47,008 nucleotides of DNA from Oscillospiraceae bacterium. GTDB lineage: Bacteria; Bacillota; Clostridia; Oscillospirales; Ruminococcaceae. The DNA is taken from assembly GCA_024404815.1 (NCBI GenBank), contig JAKSPL010000018.1, forward strand, positions 1-47,008, written 5' to 3'. The position numbers were made by a program, and so were the translations under genes. Of this stretch, positions 17,309-28,554 are shown piece after piece; the first letter of the stretch is position 1; each line of letters starts with the position of its first letter. Under the pieces are notes generated by a model that ran no database searches, was not told the origin of the DNA, and worked only from the letters and a program-made list of their open reading frames with translations.

Positions 17309-17336
17309 AGGGAGCAGTGTTTTTCGCGCTGCTCCC
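17309..17336 (-). terminator. Weak hairpin between carB and greA
   Basis: AGGGAGCAG pairs with CTGCTCCCT across an 11-nt loop, but no T run follows on the minus strand. It could be a weak terminator or a processing/stability hairpin. Confidence 0.35.
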
Positions 17337-17356
17337 TGCATGAGGAACGAATAAAA

Positions 17357-20584
<3,228 letters not shown>

Positions 20585-20612
20585 AATGCAAACACCTCAC
20601 TTCTAACATAAT

Positions 20613-20642
20613 ATTATAGCACAGGTCATATGCCAAATGCAA
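20613..20642 (-). promoter_or_regulatory. Promoter of carB
   Basis: On the minus strand TTGCAT (20642-20637), 18-nt spacer, TATAAT (20618-20613). Confidence 0.78.
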
Positions 20643-20782
20643 GCGTTTTTGGCGATTTTTTGAAAATTGACATTCCGCATAAAACTCTCGCGCATTGCTC
20701 TGTGGATTCTGAAATTTTGAATAATTGGAGTAATCGCACCTGACGGTTTGGGGCAAACACTTTCGATTCGCGTGTCCACATA

Positions 20783-20814
20783 CAAAAAGGGCGAAGAACC
20801 ATTACTCCGCCCTT
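20783..20814 (-). terminator. Terminator hairpin of clpX inside repeat element A
   Basis: AAGGGCGGAG pairs with CTTCGCCCTT with one mismatch, followed by TTTTTGTA on the minus strand. Confidence 0.75.
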
Positions 20815-20896
20815 ATCATGCATACATTCGTGTTAAAATGGGATTCCAAAGGGACAATGTCACTTTGACAGGGGTTTGGGGACGGAGTCCCCAAAA
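20783..20896 (-). repeat. Palindromic 3'-end element, copy A (downstream of clpX)
   Basis: Read in the direction of clpX: CTTTTTGGGGAC-TCC-GTCCCCAAA hairpin (20895-20875), then a 27-nt block (20853-20827) matching copy C with two transitions, then a terminator hairpin (20814-20787) ending in TTTTTG. The rest of 20585-20910 holds the carB promoter and no gene. Confidence 0.8.
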
Positions 20897-20910
20897 AGGC
20901 AGTTCCCAAC

Positions 20911-22170
20911 TCACGCCACAGGTTTGTTCTCTTTGTCAAGCAGGATCGGCGGCTGATTATCACGCAGGCATTCTGCGGTGATCTTCACCGTGGCGACATT
21001 TTCCATAGACGGTGCATCGTACATCGTCTGCATGAGAATGCCTTCGAGGATACCGCGCAGACCGCGTGCGCCCGTTTTCTGGGCAATCGCACGCTTTGCG
21101 ATCTCTGTGAGTGCATCATCCTCGACTTCCAGCTTGATGTTATCATACTGGAACAGTTTTGAATACTGACGCAGGAGCGCATTTTTCGGCTCTGTCAGAA
21201 TGCGGACGAGAGAATGTTCGTCCAGTTCGTCCAGCGTGGTGATGATCGGCAGTCTGCCGACCAGTTCGGGTACAATACCGAATTTCACCAGATCCTGCGG
21301 AATCACCTTGCGGAAGATATTCTCGCTCTGTTCCTTTTTCGATACGACTTCCGCACCGAAACCGAGACCTGACGACTGTGTGCGGCTGATGATATGCTTT
21401 TCCAAGCCGTCAAACGCGCCGCCGCAGATAAACAGGATGTTTTTCGTGTTGATATGGATAAATTCCTGATTCGGGTGCTTTCTGCCGCCCTGCGGAGGGA
21501 CATTCGAAACCGTTCCCTCGACGATTTTCAGGAGTGCCTGCTGAACGCCCTCGCCGCTGACATCACGCGTCAGGGAGGTGTTCTCGGATTTTCTCGCAAT
21601 TTTGTCGATCTCATCAATGTAGATGATGCCGCGTTCTGCCGCCTCTACATCGAAATCCGCCGCCTGAATCAGTCGCAGAAGTACGTTTTCAACGTCATCG
21701 CCGACATAACCTGCCTCTGTGACAGTCGTTGCATCGGCAATCGCAAACGGTACATCCAGAATCTTTGCAAGCGTCTGTGCAAGATAGGTTTTTCCGACAC
21801 CTGTCGGGCCAAGCAGCAGCACATTGCTCTTTTGCAGTTCGACATCGTCGCCGTCATCGCAGCTCAGAATGCGCTTGTAGTGGTTATAGACCGATACTGC
21901 GAGCGAAATTTTCGCGTTGTCCTGCCCGATGACATATTCGTCCAGCACCTTCTTGATCTCCGCAGGTTTCAGCAGCTTCATTTCCTGTTTGCCGCTGCTC
22001 TTGCCGCCGCGCGGACTCTTCGGCTTCGGGACGCTGCTGCTATAGAGAAGTTCATGGCAATAGGTCACACATTCGTCGCAGATATTGGAATTTCCTGCGG
22101 AGAAAAGGCTTCCGACAGTGTCCTCGCTCTTTCCGCAGAAATTGCATTTTCTTGTGGATTTATCAGGCAT
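20911..22170 (-). CDS. clpX: ATP-dependent Clp protease unfoldase ClpX
   Basis: A 419-aa AAA+ unfoldase that delivers substrates to ClpP. The N-terminal zinc-binding domain has CNFCGKSE and CDECVTYC. Walker A is [11 protein letters not shown], Walker [10 protein letters not shown], pore loop GYVGDD, and the ClpP-docking tripeptide region lies near SGLGFGAEV. Full length. It lies 29 nt after clpP and ends in repeat element A, which supplies its terminator. Confidence 0.98.
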   Translation of the reverse strand: MPDKSTRKCNFCGKSEDTVGSLFSAGNSNICDECVTYCHELLYSSSVPKPKSPRGGKSSGKQEMKLLKPAEIKKVLDEYVIGQDNAKISLAVSVYNHYKRILSCDDGDDVELQKSNVLLLGPTGVGKTYLAQTLAKILDVPFAIADATTVTEAGYVGDDVENVLLRLIQAADFDVEAAERGIIYIDEIDKIARKSENTSLTRDVSGEGVQQALLKIVEGTVSNVPPQGGRKHPNQEFIHINTKNILFICGGAFDGLEKHIISRTQSSGLGFGAEVVSKKEQSENIFRKVIPQDLVKFGIVPELVGRLPIITTLDELDEHSLVRILTEPKNALLRQYSKLFQYDNIKLEVEDDALTEIAKRAIAQKTGARGLRGILEGILMQTMYDAPSMENVATVKITAECLRDNQPPILLDKENKPVA

Positions 22171-22199
22171 TTATATGCGTTCCTTCCTGTTGCGCCGCA

Positions 22200-22790
22200 T
22201 CAGCGTTTCGCAACGACCTTATCAATCAGACCGTATTCCATTGCTTCCTGCGCGGTCATGAAGTTGTCACGCTCGACATCGCGCTGGATCTCTTCGATGG
22301 ATTTGCCGGTATTTTCTGCAAGCATACGGTTCAGACGATCTTTTGTGCGGAGCAGGTTTTCGGTACGGATCTGAATATCAGTTGCCTGACCTGTCAGACC
22401 GCCGCCCATGATCAGCGGCTGGTGAATCATGATCTCACTGTTGGGGAGTGCAAGACGCTTGCCCTTTGTACCGGACGACAGCAAAAATGCACCCATCGAA
22501 GCGGCAAGACCGACACAGATCGTCTGTACATCGCACTTGATATACTGCATCGTGTCGTAAATTGCCATACCTGCGGTCACAGAACCGCCGGGACTGTTGA
22601 TATAGAGGGAAATATCCTTTTCAGGATCCTGACTTTCGAGGAAAAGAAGCTGTGCGACCACAAGGCTTGCAGAAGTGTCGTTGACATCCTCGCAGAGCAT
22701 GATAATACGGTCGTTCAGCAGGCGTGAGAAAATATCATAGGCTCTCTCGCCGCGGTTGGTTTGTTCAATGACGGTTGGGACAAGGCTCAT
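22200..22790 (-). CDS. clpP: ATP-dependent Clp protease proteolytic subunit
   Basis: A 196-aa serine protease that forms the double heptamer of ClpXP/ClpCP. The triad is Ser98 (GLAASMGAF), His123 (MIHQP) and Asp171 (EIQRDVERD). The ribosome site is AAAGGA. The order tig-clpP-clpX is conserved. The leader between tig and clpP contains two imperfect hairpins, GCGCGTT.../AACGCGC and ATGCGA/TCGCAT, but no CtsR operator that I can see. Confidence 0.98.
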   Translation of the reverse strand: MSLVPTVIEQTNRGERAYDIFSRLLNDRIIMLCEDVNDTSASLVVAQLLFLESQDPEKDISLYINSPGGSVTAGMAIYDTMQYIKCDVQTICVGLAASMGAFLLSSGTKGKRLALPNSEIMIHQPLIMGGGLTGQATDIQIRTENLLRTKDRLNRMLAENTGKSIEEIQRDVERDNFMTAQEAMEYGLIDKVVAKR

Positions 22791-22929
22791 ACGTTGTCAT
22801 CCTTTCTGAAAATCACATCAATTCGCGGAATGCGACACAAATCGCATCTTCGTGTAAATAGAGGAAGTGCGCGTTTCCCCATTTTTCAGGGCAACGCGCC
22901 ATTCCTTTCCATTCTTTGGTTTTGAACAA

Positions 22930-24276
22930 TTATTCTGCATCAGCAGCCGCAGTTTCTTCTGCGGGAGCTTCTTCCTTCTTTGCCATGTCATTATCGACAA
23001 CAGCATTGCTCTTGATCATCTCGACAACCTTGGTGACACGGAGGTCAAGCTTGAAGTCTTCCATCGGGATCTGTGCCTTAACAGCTTCGACAGGTGCGCC
23101 GACACGGGATGCGAAGTTCTGGACTTCTTCTTCGAGCTCCTCGTCGGAGATCTGAATATCTTCAGTATCAGCGATCTTTTCGAGTGCAAGGCGGAGAAGA
23201 ACTTCCTTCTTTGCCTGCTCCTCATACGTATCGCGGAGCTGGTTCATGGTCATACCGGTCAGTTCGAGGTATTCGCTCAGCTTGATGTCAGCATACTGGC
23301 TCTGGAGTCTGTGCTCAAACTCGTGGACAAGCTGATCAATGCGGCGCTCGTACATTGCGGAAGGAATGACTGCATCTGCACCGTCGATGACTGCATCGAG
23401 AACTGCGTTGTCGAAGTTGCTCTGTGCAACATTCTTTGCCTGTTCTTCGAGCTTTGCCTTGATGTCATCGCGCATTTCTGCGATGGTGTCGAATTCGGAA
23501 ACGTCCTTTGCAAACTCATCATCGACCTCAGGCAGTTCCTGTGCGGTCATAGAAAGGATCTCGATCTTGAAGGTAGCTTCCTTGGAAGCATAGCGCTCAT
23601 CGCCGTAGTTCTCAGGGAAGGTCACTTTGATATCGAAGTTTTCGCCGATGCTGTGGCCGACGATCTGATCCTCGAAGCCGGGGATGAACTGACCGCTGCC
23701 CAGACGGAGCTGGTAAGCATCGCCCTTGCCGCCTTCGAATGCAACATCGTCGATGAAGCCTTCAAAGTTGATGGTAACTTCGTCGCCCATTTCAGCTGCA
23801 CGGCCCTCAACGGGAACGATACGAGCCTGACGCTGACGGAGCATTTCGATCTGCTGGTCGATCTCCTTATCGGTGATCTCCATGACCTGCATCGGTGCGT
23901 GGATACCCTTGTATTCGCCAACGGTGACTTCCGGCTTGGTGATAAAGGTTACTTTCAGGGTTGCGCCGTTTTCCTTCGAAGCTTCAACGATCTCGATGGA
24001 AGGACGGTCAACCAGAACGAGGTCGAGGTTCTGCATGATCTCGGTGATCTGCATCGGTGCGATGTCGTTGATGGCATCTTCAAAGAAAACGCCGTCGCCG
24101 TAGAGCTTTTCAACCATCTTACGCGGAGCCTTGCCCTTACGGAAGCCCTTGACGGAGATGTTGTTCTTCTGCTTCTGGTATGCACGCTCGCAAGCTGCTT
24201 CCAGTTCCTCTGCGGGGATCGCAAAGGTAACTTCTCTCATATTGACATCGGTTTTCACATCAGATACAATGTTCAT
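22930..24276 (-). CDS. tig: Trigger factor
   Basis: A 448-aa ribosome-associated chaperone and prolyl isomerase. The N-terminal ribosome-binding domain has the signature VKGFRKGKAPRKM (tail-loop GFRxGxxP). The FKBP-type PPIase domain follows (MGDEVTINFEGFIDD), then the long helical C-terminal arms, ending in an Ala/Glu-rich tail. The ATG at 24276 has GGAGG nine nt upstream; an in-frame extension to 24357 has no such support. A TATAAT box at 24351-24346 is a probable -10; its -35 is poor. Confidence 0.96.
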   Translation of the reverse strand: MNIVSDVKTDVNMREVTFAIPAEELEAACERAYQKQKNNISVKGFRKGKAPRKMVEKLYGDGVFFEDAINDIAPMQITEIMQNLDLVLVDRPSIEIVEASKENGATLKVTFITKPEVTVGEYKGIHAPMQVMEITDKEIDQQIEMLRQRQARIVPVEGRAAEMGDEVTINFEGFIDDVAFEGGKGDAYQLRLGSGQFIPGFEDQIVGHSIGENFDIKVTFPENYGDERYASKEATFKIEILSMTAQELPEVDDEFAKDVSEFDTIAEMRDDIKAKLEEQAKNVAQSNFDNAVLDAVIDGADAVIPSAMYERRIDQLVHEFEHRLQSQYADIKLSEYLELTGMTMNQLRDTYEEQAKKEVLLRLALEKIADTEDIQISDEELEEEVQNFASRVGAPVEAVKAQIPMEDFKLDLRVTKVVEMIKSNAVVDNDMAKKEEAPAEETAAADAE

Positions 24277-24406
24277 AATTGGTTTTCCTCCAATAATTTC
24301 ATTTTCAGGTCGCGGCGGCAAAACTGCGCCTTGACAGATAAACTGATTATAGCACAAACTGACGGAATTTTCCAGTCGTTTTTCGGAGTTCTCCGCTCCT
24401 TACAAA

Positions 24407-25099
24407 TTATAAAACTTTCTGCGGACAAAATTGTATATAATCCCCTGAAATCAGATGGTAGCAAACATCGTCCCGTTCGCCGCAGATGGCGTAGCGGTGA
24501 CTGCCGCTGCCGTGGAGATGCCCGTACCAGCAATCCGCAATCTGATATTTCCAGAGCACTTGCAGCATTTCATAATTGCAGTTGTCGGCGAAAATCGGGG
24601 GATAGTGGAGAAACACGATCGGTGTCAAGCCTGCCGCAAGTGCCGACTGAACAGAAACCTCCAGCCGCTGTGCCTCACGGGCATTGACTTTCGCATTCGC
24701 AGGCTCGTTCGGCTCGATGTTCACCCAGCCTCTCGTGCCGCAGATGCCGTATTTCTCATACGCATAGTGATTATTGTGCAGGATATGCAGGGAATGCAGT
24801 TCGTTTTTTTCGAGGAATGCCGTCATTTTCGACATGGTCGTCCACCAGTAGTCGTGGTTGCCTTTGAGGATGATCTTCTCCCCCGGCAGCGCATCGATCC
24901 AGCGGAAATCGGGCAATGCTTCGTCAAGCGTCATGCCCCACGAGGTATCGCCTGCCAGTACGACCGTGTCCTCCGCAGAAATCTCGCCTAGCCACGCTTC
25001 TTTCAGCAGTTCAACATGGTTTTCCCAGCCGCCGAACACATCCATCGGCTTGTCAACGCCGAACGACAGGTGCAGATCCCCGATGACAAACAGACTCAC
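24407..25099 (-). CDS. Calcineurin-like metallophosphoesterase
   Basis: A 230-aa protein with the full metallophosphoesterase motif set: GDLHLS (residues 7-12), AGDTSWG, GNHDYWW, HYPP and GHLHG, which bind two metals. The substrate is unknown; related proteins act on cyclic nucleotides, nucleotides or phosphoproteins. The start overlaps the thrC stop as ATGA, so it is translationally coupled to thrC. The 130 nt between its stop and tig hold a CGGAGTTCTCCG palindrome (24384-24395) but no clear terminator. Confidence 0.9.
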   Translation of the reverse strand: MSLFVIGDLHLSFGVDKPMDVFGGWENHVELLKEAWLGEISAEDTVVLAGDTSWGMTLDEALPDFRWIDALPGEKIILKGNHDYWWTTMSKMTAFLEKNELHSLHILHNNHYAYEKYGICGTRGWVNIEPNEPANAKVNAREAQRLEVSVQSALAAGLTPIVFLHYPPIFADNCNYEMLQVLWKYQIADCWYGHLHGSGSHRYAICGERDDVCYHLISGDYIQFCPQKVL

Positions 25100-26592
25100 G
25101 CGATTCCCAGCTTTGCCTTGACATAGGCAGGCATTTCGGACTTTTCCACGCTGTCGCTGAAACGGACAGGCTTTGTTTTCAGAGATGCCAGAGCCGCAGG
25201 GATCGGCATTTTTGATTTTTCGTTGAGCAGGTCGAGAATTGCATATTCATCGATGTCAGCAGGTACGCTGTCGATGGCTTCCAGAACTGCATTGCCGAAT
25301 TTGTACGGGTTTGCGGTCGATGCCACAAGCATCGGGAGCTTCTCGGAGGCGTTCTCCTGATAATCTCTTGCCGCACAGATACCGACTGCGGTGTGCGTGT
25401 CGGAGAGATAGCCGTTCTCGGAAAAGACCTTGCCGATCATGTCCTTTGTAGCATCATCATCCCAGCAGCTGCCCGAGAATTCAGCCTGAATGCGGTGTGC
25501 AATTTCGGTCGGGATTTCGTACTTTCCATCGGTTTTCAGCTTGCCGAACCATTCCTGAATCAGCGCATCGTCCTCGTGTGTCATGTGATAAAGCAGACGT
25601 TCCAGATTGCTGGAGATCAGAATATCCATCGACGGGGAAACGGTTGCGTGGAAGGTACGGTTGCGGTCATAAACGCCTGTTTCGATGAATTCGGTCAGGA
25701 CGTTGTTGACGTTGGAAGCGCAGACCAGATGCTGGATCGGCACACCCATCTGCTTTGCATACCAAGCGGCGAGAATGTTGCCGAAGTTGCCTGTCGGAAC
25801 CGTCAGATTGAAGCGTTCGCCGTCTTTGAGGATGCCCTGTTCGAGCATCGTGATATATGCGGAAACATAGTACACGATCTGCGGAACGAGTCTGCCCCAG
25901 TTGATGCTGTTTGCGCTGGAGAACTGCATATTGTTTGCAGCGAGGGCTGCCTGCATATCAGCGTCGGTGAAGATCGCCTTGACACCGTTCTGGCAGTCAT
26001 CGAAGTTGCCTTTTACCGCGCAGACACGGACATTTTCACCCTCCTGTGTCTGCATCTGACGCTTCTGCATGGAGCTGACACCGTCCTCGGGGTAAAAGAC
26101 CATGATCTTTGTACCCTCGACATCCTGAAAGCCTGCGAGTGCTGCTTTGCCCGTGTCGCCGGAGGTTGCAGTCAGAATGACGACCTCGCGCTCGATGCCG
26201 CTCTTTTTGATAGATTTTGTCAGGAAATGCGGCAGAATCTGGAGTGCCATATCCTTAAATGCGCAGGTCGGGCCGTGCCACAGTTCGAGCAGCATTGTGC
26301 CGTCTGCAAGCTTGGTGATCTCCTGCACATTCGGGGTTTCAAAATTACCGCTTTCGTATGCGTTTTTCGTGCATTCACGCAGTTCCTCATCGGTGAAGTC
26401 GGTGAGGTACAGCTTGAAAATCCGTGCCGCACGCTCTGCATACGGAAGGTTTTTCAGCGCATTGAAATCCGCCGCAGTCATCTCAGGGATGGACTCGGGG
26501 ACAAACAGACCGCCGTCAGCGGCGATACCCTGTGCGATTGCCTGTGCGCTCGGAACAGACAGGGATTTGTTTCGTGTGCTGTGGTATAACAT
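25096..26592 (-). CDS. thrC: Threonine synthase
   Basis: A 498-aa fold type II PLP enzyme that turns O-phosphohomoserine into threonine. The start MLYHSTRNKS is typical of the family. PLP Lys113 lies in HGPTCAFKDMALQ, and the phosphate-binding loop in TATSGDTGKAAL. The second of two near-adjacent ATGs is chosen because GGAGG is then seven nt away. No other threonine pathway gene is nearby, and no leader attenuator is recognised. Confidence 0.96.
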   Translation of the reverse strand: MLYHSTRNKSLSVPSAQAIAQGIAADGGLFVPESIPEMTAADFNALKNLPYAERAARIFKLYLTDFTDEELRECTKNAYESGNFETPNVQEITKLADGTMLLELWHGPTCAFKDMALQILPHFLTKSIKKSGIEREVVILTATSGDTGKAALAGFQDVEGTKIMVFYPEDGVSSMQKRQMQTQEGENVRVCAVKGNFDDCQNGVKAIFTDADMQAALAANNMQFSSANSINWGRLVPQIVYYVSAYITMLEQGILKDGERFNLTVPTGNFGNILAAWYAKQMGVPIQHLVCASNVNNVLTEFIETGVYDRNRTFHATVSPSMDILISSNLERLLYHMTHEDDALIQEWFGKLKTDGKYEIPTEIAHRIQAEFSGSCWDDDATKDMIGKVFSENGYLSDTHTAVGICAARDYQENASEKLPMLVASTANPYKFGNAVLEAIDSVPADIDEYAILDLLNEKSKMPIPAALASLKTKPVRFSDSVEKSEMPAYVKAKLGIA

Positions 26593-26640
26593 ATTCATTC
26601 CTCCAATATGATTTGGGTAGCATAAACTGAATTCATCGTA

Positions 26641-26666
26641 TTTACGGATGATTCGTCACCCGTAAA
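26641..26666 (-). other. UUCG-type stem-loop between yraN and thrC
   Basis: TTTACGGATGA (26641-26651) and TCACCCGTAAA (26656-26666) form an 11-bp stem with one mismatch or G-U pair around TTCG. It overlaps the yraN stop codon. There is no T run, so it is probably a 3'-end stabiliser or processing structure. Confidence 0.5.
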
Positions 26667-27021
26667 ACGCATTTTCGATGTACTCGATCCTGCGGACAAA
26701 ACCGCCGCTGTATTCCACCTCCGCGACATCGAAACGCGGCTGTAAATCGGTCGGATTTTTCAGCAGATACGCTTCTGCCGTGCGGATCAAAAGCTGCTGT
26801 TTGCGGGGTGTGACTGCCGCCGCACCCGAACATAGTGCGTTCGGCTGCCGTGTCTTGACCTCCACGATCAGCAGGAAATCATCCTTTCTGGCAACAATAT
26901 CCAGTTCTCCGCCGCGAATCGTAAAATTGCGGCAGAGAATTTCCGCGCCCTGCTGTTCGAGATATGCACAGACCGCATCCTCGCCCAGCTTTCCGACCTC
27001 GCGTTTATTCTGCATCTGCAT
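26656..27021 (-). CDS. yraN: UPF0102 / YraN family endonuclease-like protein
   Basis: A 121-aa protein with the restriction-endonuclease fold motif of the YraN family: GELDIVARKDD and VEVKTRQ (Asp, Glu-x-Lys). Biological role is not settled; predicted nuclease or Holliday-junction-related. It overlaps rnhB by 17 nt and is the last gene of the rplS-lepB-lepB-rbgA-rnhB-yraN run, the same order as in many Firmicutes. Confidence 0.92.
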   Translation of the reverse strand: MQMQNKREVGKLGEDAVCAYLEQQGAEILCRNFTIRGGELDIVARKDDFLLIVEVKTRQPNALCSGAAAVTPRKQQLLIRTAEAYLLKNPTDLQPRFDVAEVEYSGGFVRRIEYIENAFYG

Positions 27022-27634
27022 AGAATTTCTTCAAAAAAGACGGACGGTGTGCAGGACACATCCCGTACTTTGCGATTGCCTCATAGTGTGCTTTCGTGCC
27101 ATATCCCTTGTGCTGTGCAAAACCGTACTGCGGATACAGCTCATCCAACTCGCGCAAAGACGCATCTCTTGCGGTTTTTGCGAGTACGGACGCCGCCGCA
27201 ATGCTCGCGGACTTCGCATCGCCGTGTGTCAGCGTGTCAAGGGGAATGGAAAATGCAGGCGGCTGATTGCCGTCCACCAGCGCAAACTGCGGCGCGACCT
27301 CCAAGCCCTCTACGGCGCGTTTCATCGCCAGAAGTGCGGCTCGAAGAATGTTGATGTTCTCAATCTCAGCGACCGATGCCGTGGCAACGCACCATGCGAT
27401 CGCCTTTTCCTTGATCTCGGGGGCAAGTGCTTCACGCCGCGCCTCAGACAATTTTTTGCTGTCGTTCAGTCCTGCGATCTGCACATCGGGCGGCAGAATG
27501 ACCGCCGCGGCATACACATCGCCTGCAAGCGGTCCGCGGCCTGCCTCGTCCACACCGCAGAACACGGGATAATGTTCCCGCACCGCCGCGTCGAACTCGA
27601 ACAGTTCCGTATATACTTTTAACGCTCTTGCCAT
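27005..27634 (-). CDS. rnhB: Ribonuclease HII
   Basis: A 209-aa RNase HII that nicks at ribonucleotides in DNA and RNA:DNA hybrids. The core has FCGVDEAGRGPLAGDV with metal ligands Asp29 and Glu30, LNDSKKL, and LVDGNQ. The ATG at 27634 is four nt after the rbgA stop with GAGG upstream; a longer in-frame start inside rbgA is unlikely. Confidence 0.95.
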   Translation of the reverse strand: MARALKVYTELFEFDAAVREHYPVFCGVDEAGRGPLAGDVYAAAVILPPDVQIAGLNDSKKLSEARREALAPEIKEKAIAWCVATASVAEIENINILRAALLAMKRAVEGLEVAPQFALVDGNQPPAFSIPLDTLTHGDAKSASIAAASVLAKTARDASLRELDELYPQYGFAQHKGYGTKAHYEAIAKYGMCPAHRPSFLKKFYADAE

Positions 27635-27638
27635 CGTT

Positions 27639-28538
27639 TTATGCCTCTGTTGCGGGAGCAGTCTGCTGCGGCTGTTCGCAGGGCGGCTCCTCCAGCGTGA
27701 TTCTTCCAAGCTTCACCGCACGGAACTCGTCGATCAGCGCGATCGCCGCACGCTCCGTGTTTGGGACACCGCCTGAGAGCAGCATTCCGCGGTTCTTCGC
27801 CAGCATTTCCAGCAGTTCAAACCCTTGCAGCTCCGCATCTTTTGGAATTTTATAGCGTTCCAGCAGAGCATCCGGGTACTGCTTGTGCAGAATCGTCAGC
27901 AGTCTTGCGGCGAGTGCTTCCTTGTCGAGAATATCATCCCGAATCGCACCCGTAAATGCCAGTCGGCACGCAACTTCCTGATCGTCCAGCTTCGGCCAGA
28001 GCACACCCGGCGTATCGAGCAGTTCAACACCGCCGTCTACCTTGATCCATTGCTGAATTCGGGTGACACCTGCTCTGTCCTCCGCTTTGGCACGCTTTCC
28101 GCCTGCCAGACGGTTGATGAGCGAGGATTTTCCGACATTCGGGATGCCTAAGATCATCACGCGGATCGGTCTGCCCTTCATGCCCTTTGCAGCAAACTGT
28201 GCAAGCTGCGGTGCCAGCAGGGTACGGAGTGCAGAGGAAAAATTCTTCACGCCTTTTCCGCTTTTTGAATCGGCAGTAATGACCGCCGCGCCGCGTTTCT
28301 GATAGTACGCGATCCATTTTTGTGTCAGCGCAGGGTCTGCCATATCGGCTTTGTTGAGAATGACCAGTCTGGGCTTTTTGCGCGTCAGACGGTCAAATTC
28401 GGGGTTTCGGCTGCTGAGCGGCAGACGCGCGTCCAGCAGTTCGGCAACGGCATCGACCAGCGGCAGACTCTTTTGGATCATGCGCCGCGTTTTCGCCATA
28501 TGCCCCGGAAACCACTGTATGTCTTTCATATCTTCCAT
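27639..28538 (-). CDS. rbgA: Ribosome biogenesis GTPase RbgA (YlqF)
   Basis: A 299-aa circularly permuted GTPase for late 50S assembly. The N-terminal signature is QWFPGHMAKTRR. G4 VILNKADM comes before G1 GIPNVGKSS, and G3 LLDTPGVLWP follows, showing the permutation. The C-terminal domain is the ANTAR-like helical RNA-binding region. A second ATG nine nt downstream is an alternative start. It lies 16 nt after the first signal peptidase gene. Confidence 0.96.
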   Translation of the reverse strand: MEDMKDIQWFPGHMAKTRRMIQKSLPLVDAVAELLDARLPLSSRNPEFDRLTRKKPRLVILNKADMADPALTQKWIAYYQKRGAAVITADSKSGKGVKNFSSALRTLLAPQLAQFAAKGMKGRPIRVMILGIPNVGKSSLINRLAGGKRAKAEDRAGVTRIQQWIKVDGGVELLDTPGVLWPKLDDQEVACRLAFTGAIRDDILDKEALAARLLTILHKQYPDALLERYKIPKDAELQGFELLEMLAKNRGMLLSGGVPNTERAAIALIDEFRAVKLGRITLEEPPCEQPQQTAPATEA

Positions 28539-28554
28539 AGGTCAAATCCGTTTC

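Noticed and set aside
17260-17356. T-box or other riboswitch before greA-lysS or carB
   Set aside because: The gaps are too short and lack the T-box sequence; no known riboswitch core was seen anywhere in the window.
22818-23006. Small minus-strand ORF between tig and clpP
   Set aside because: Mostly out-of-frame overlap with tig. The free part lacks a properly spaced ribosome site; it is more likely just the clpP leader.
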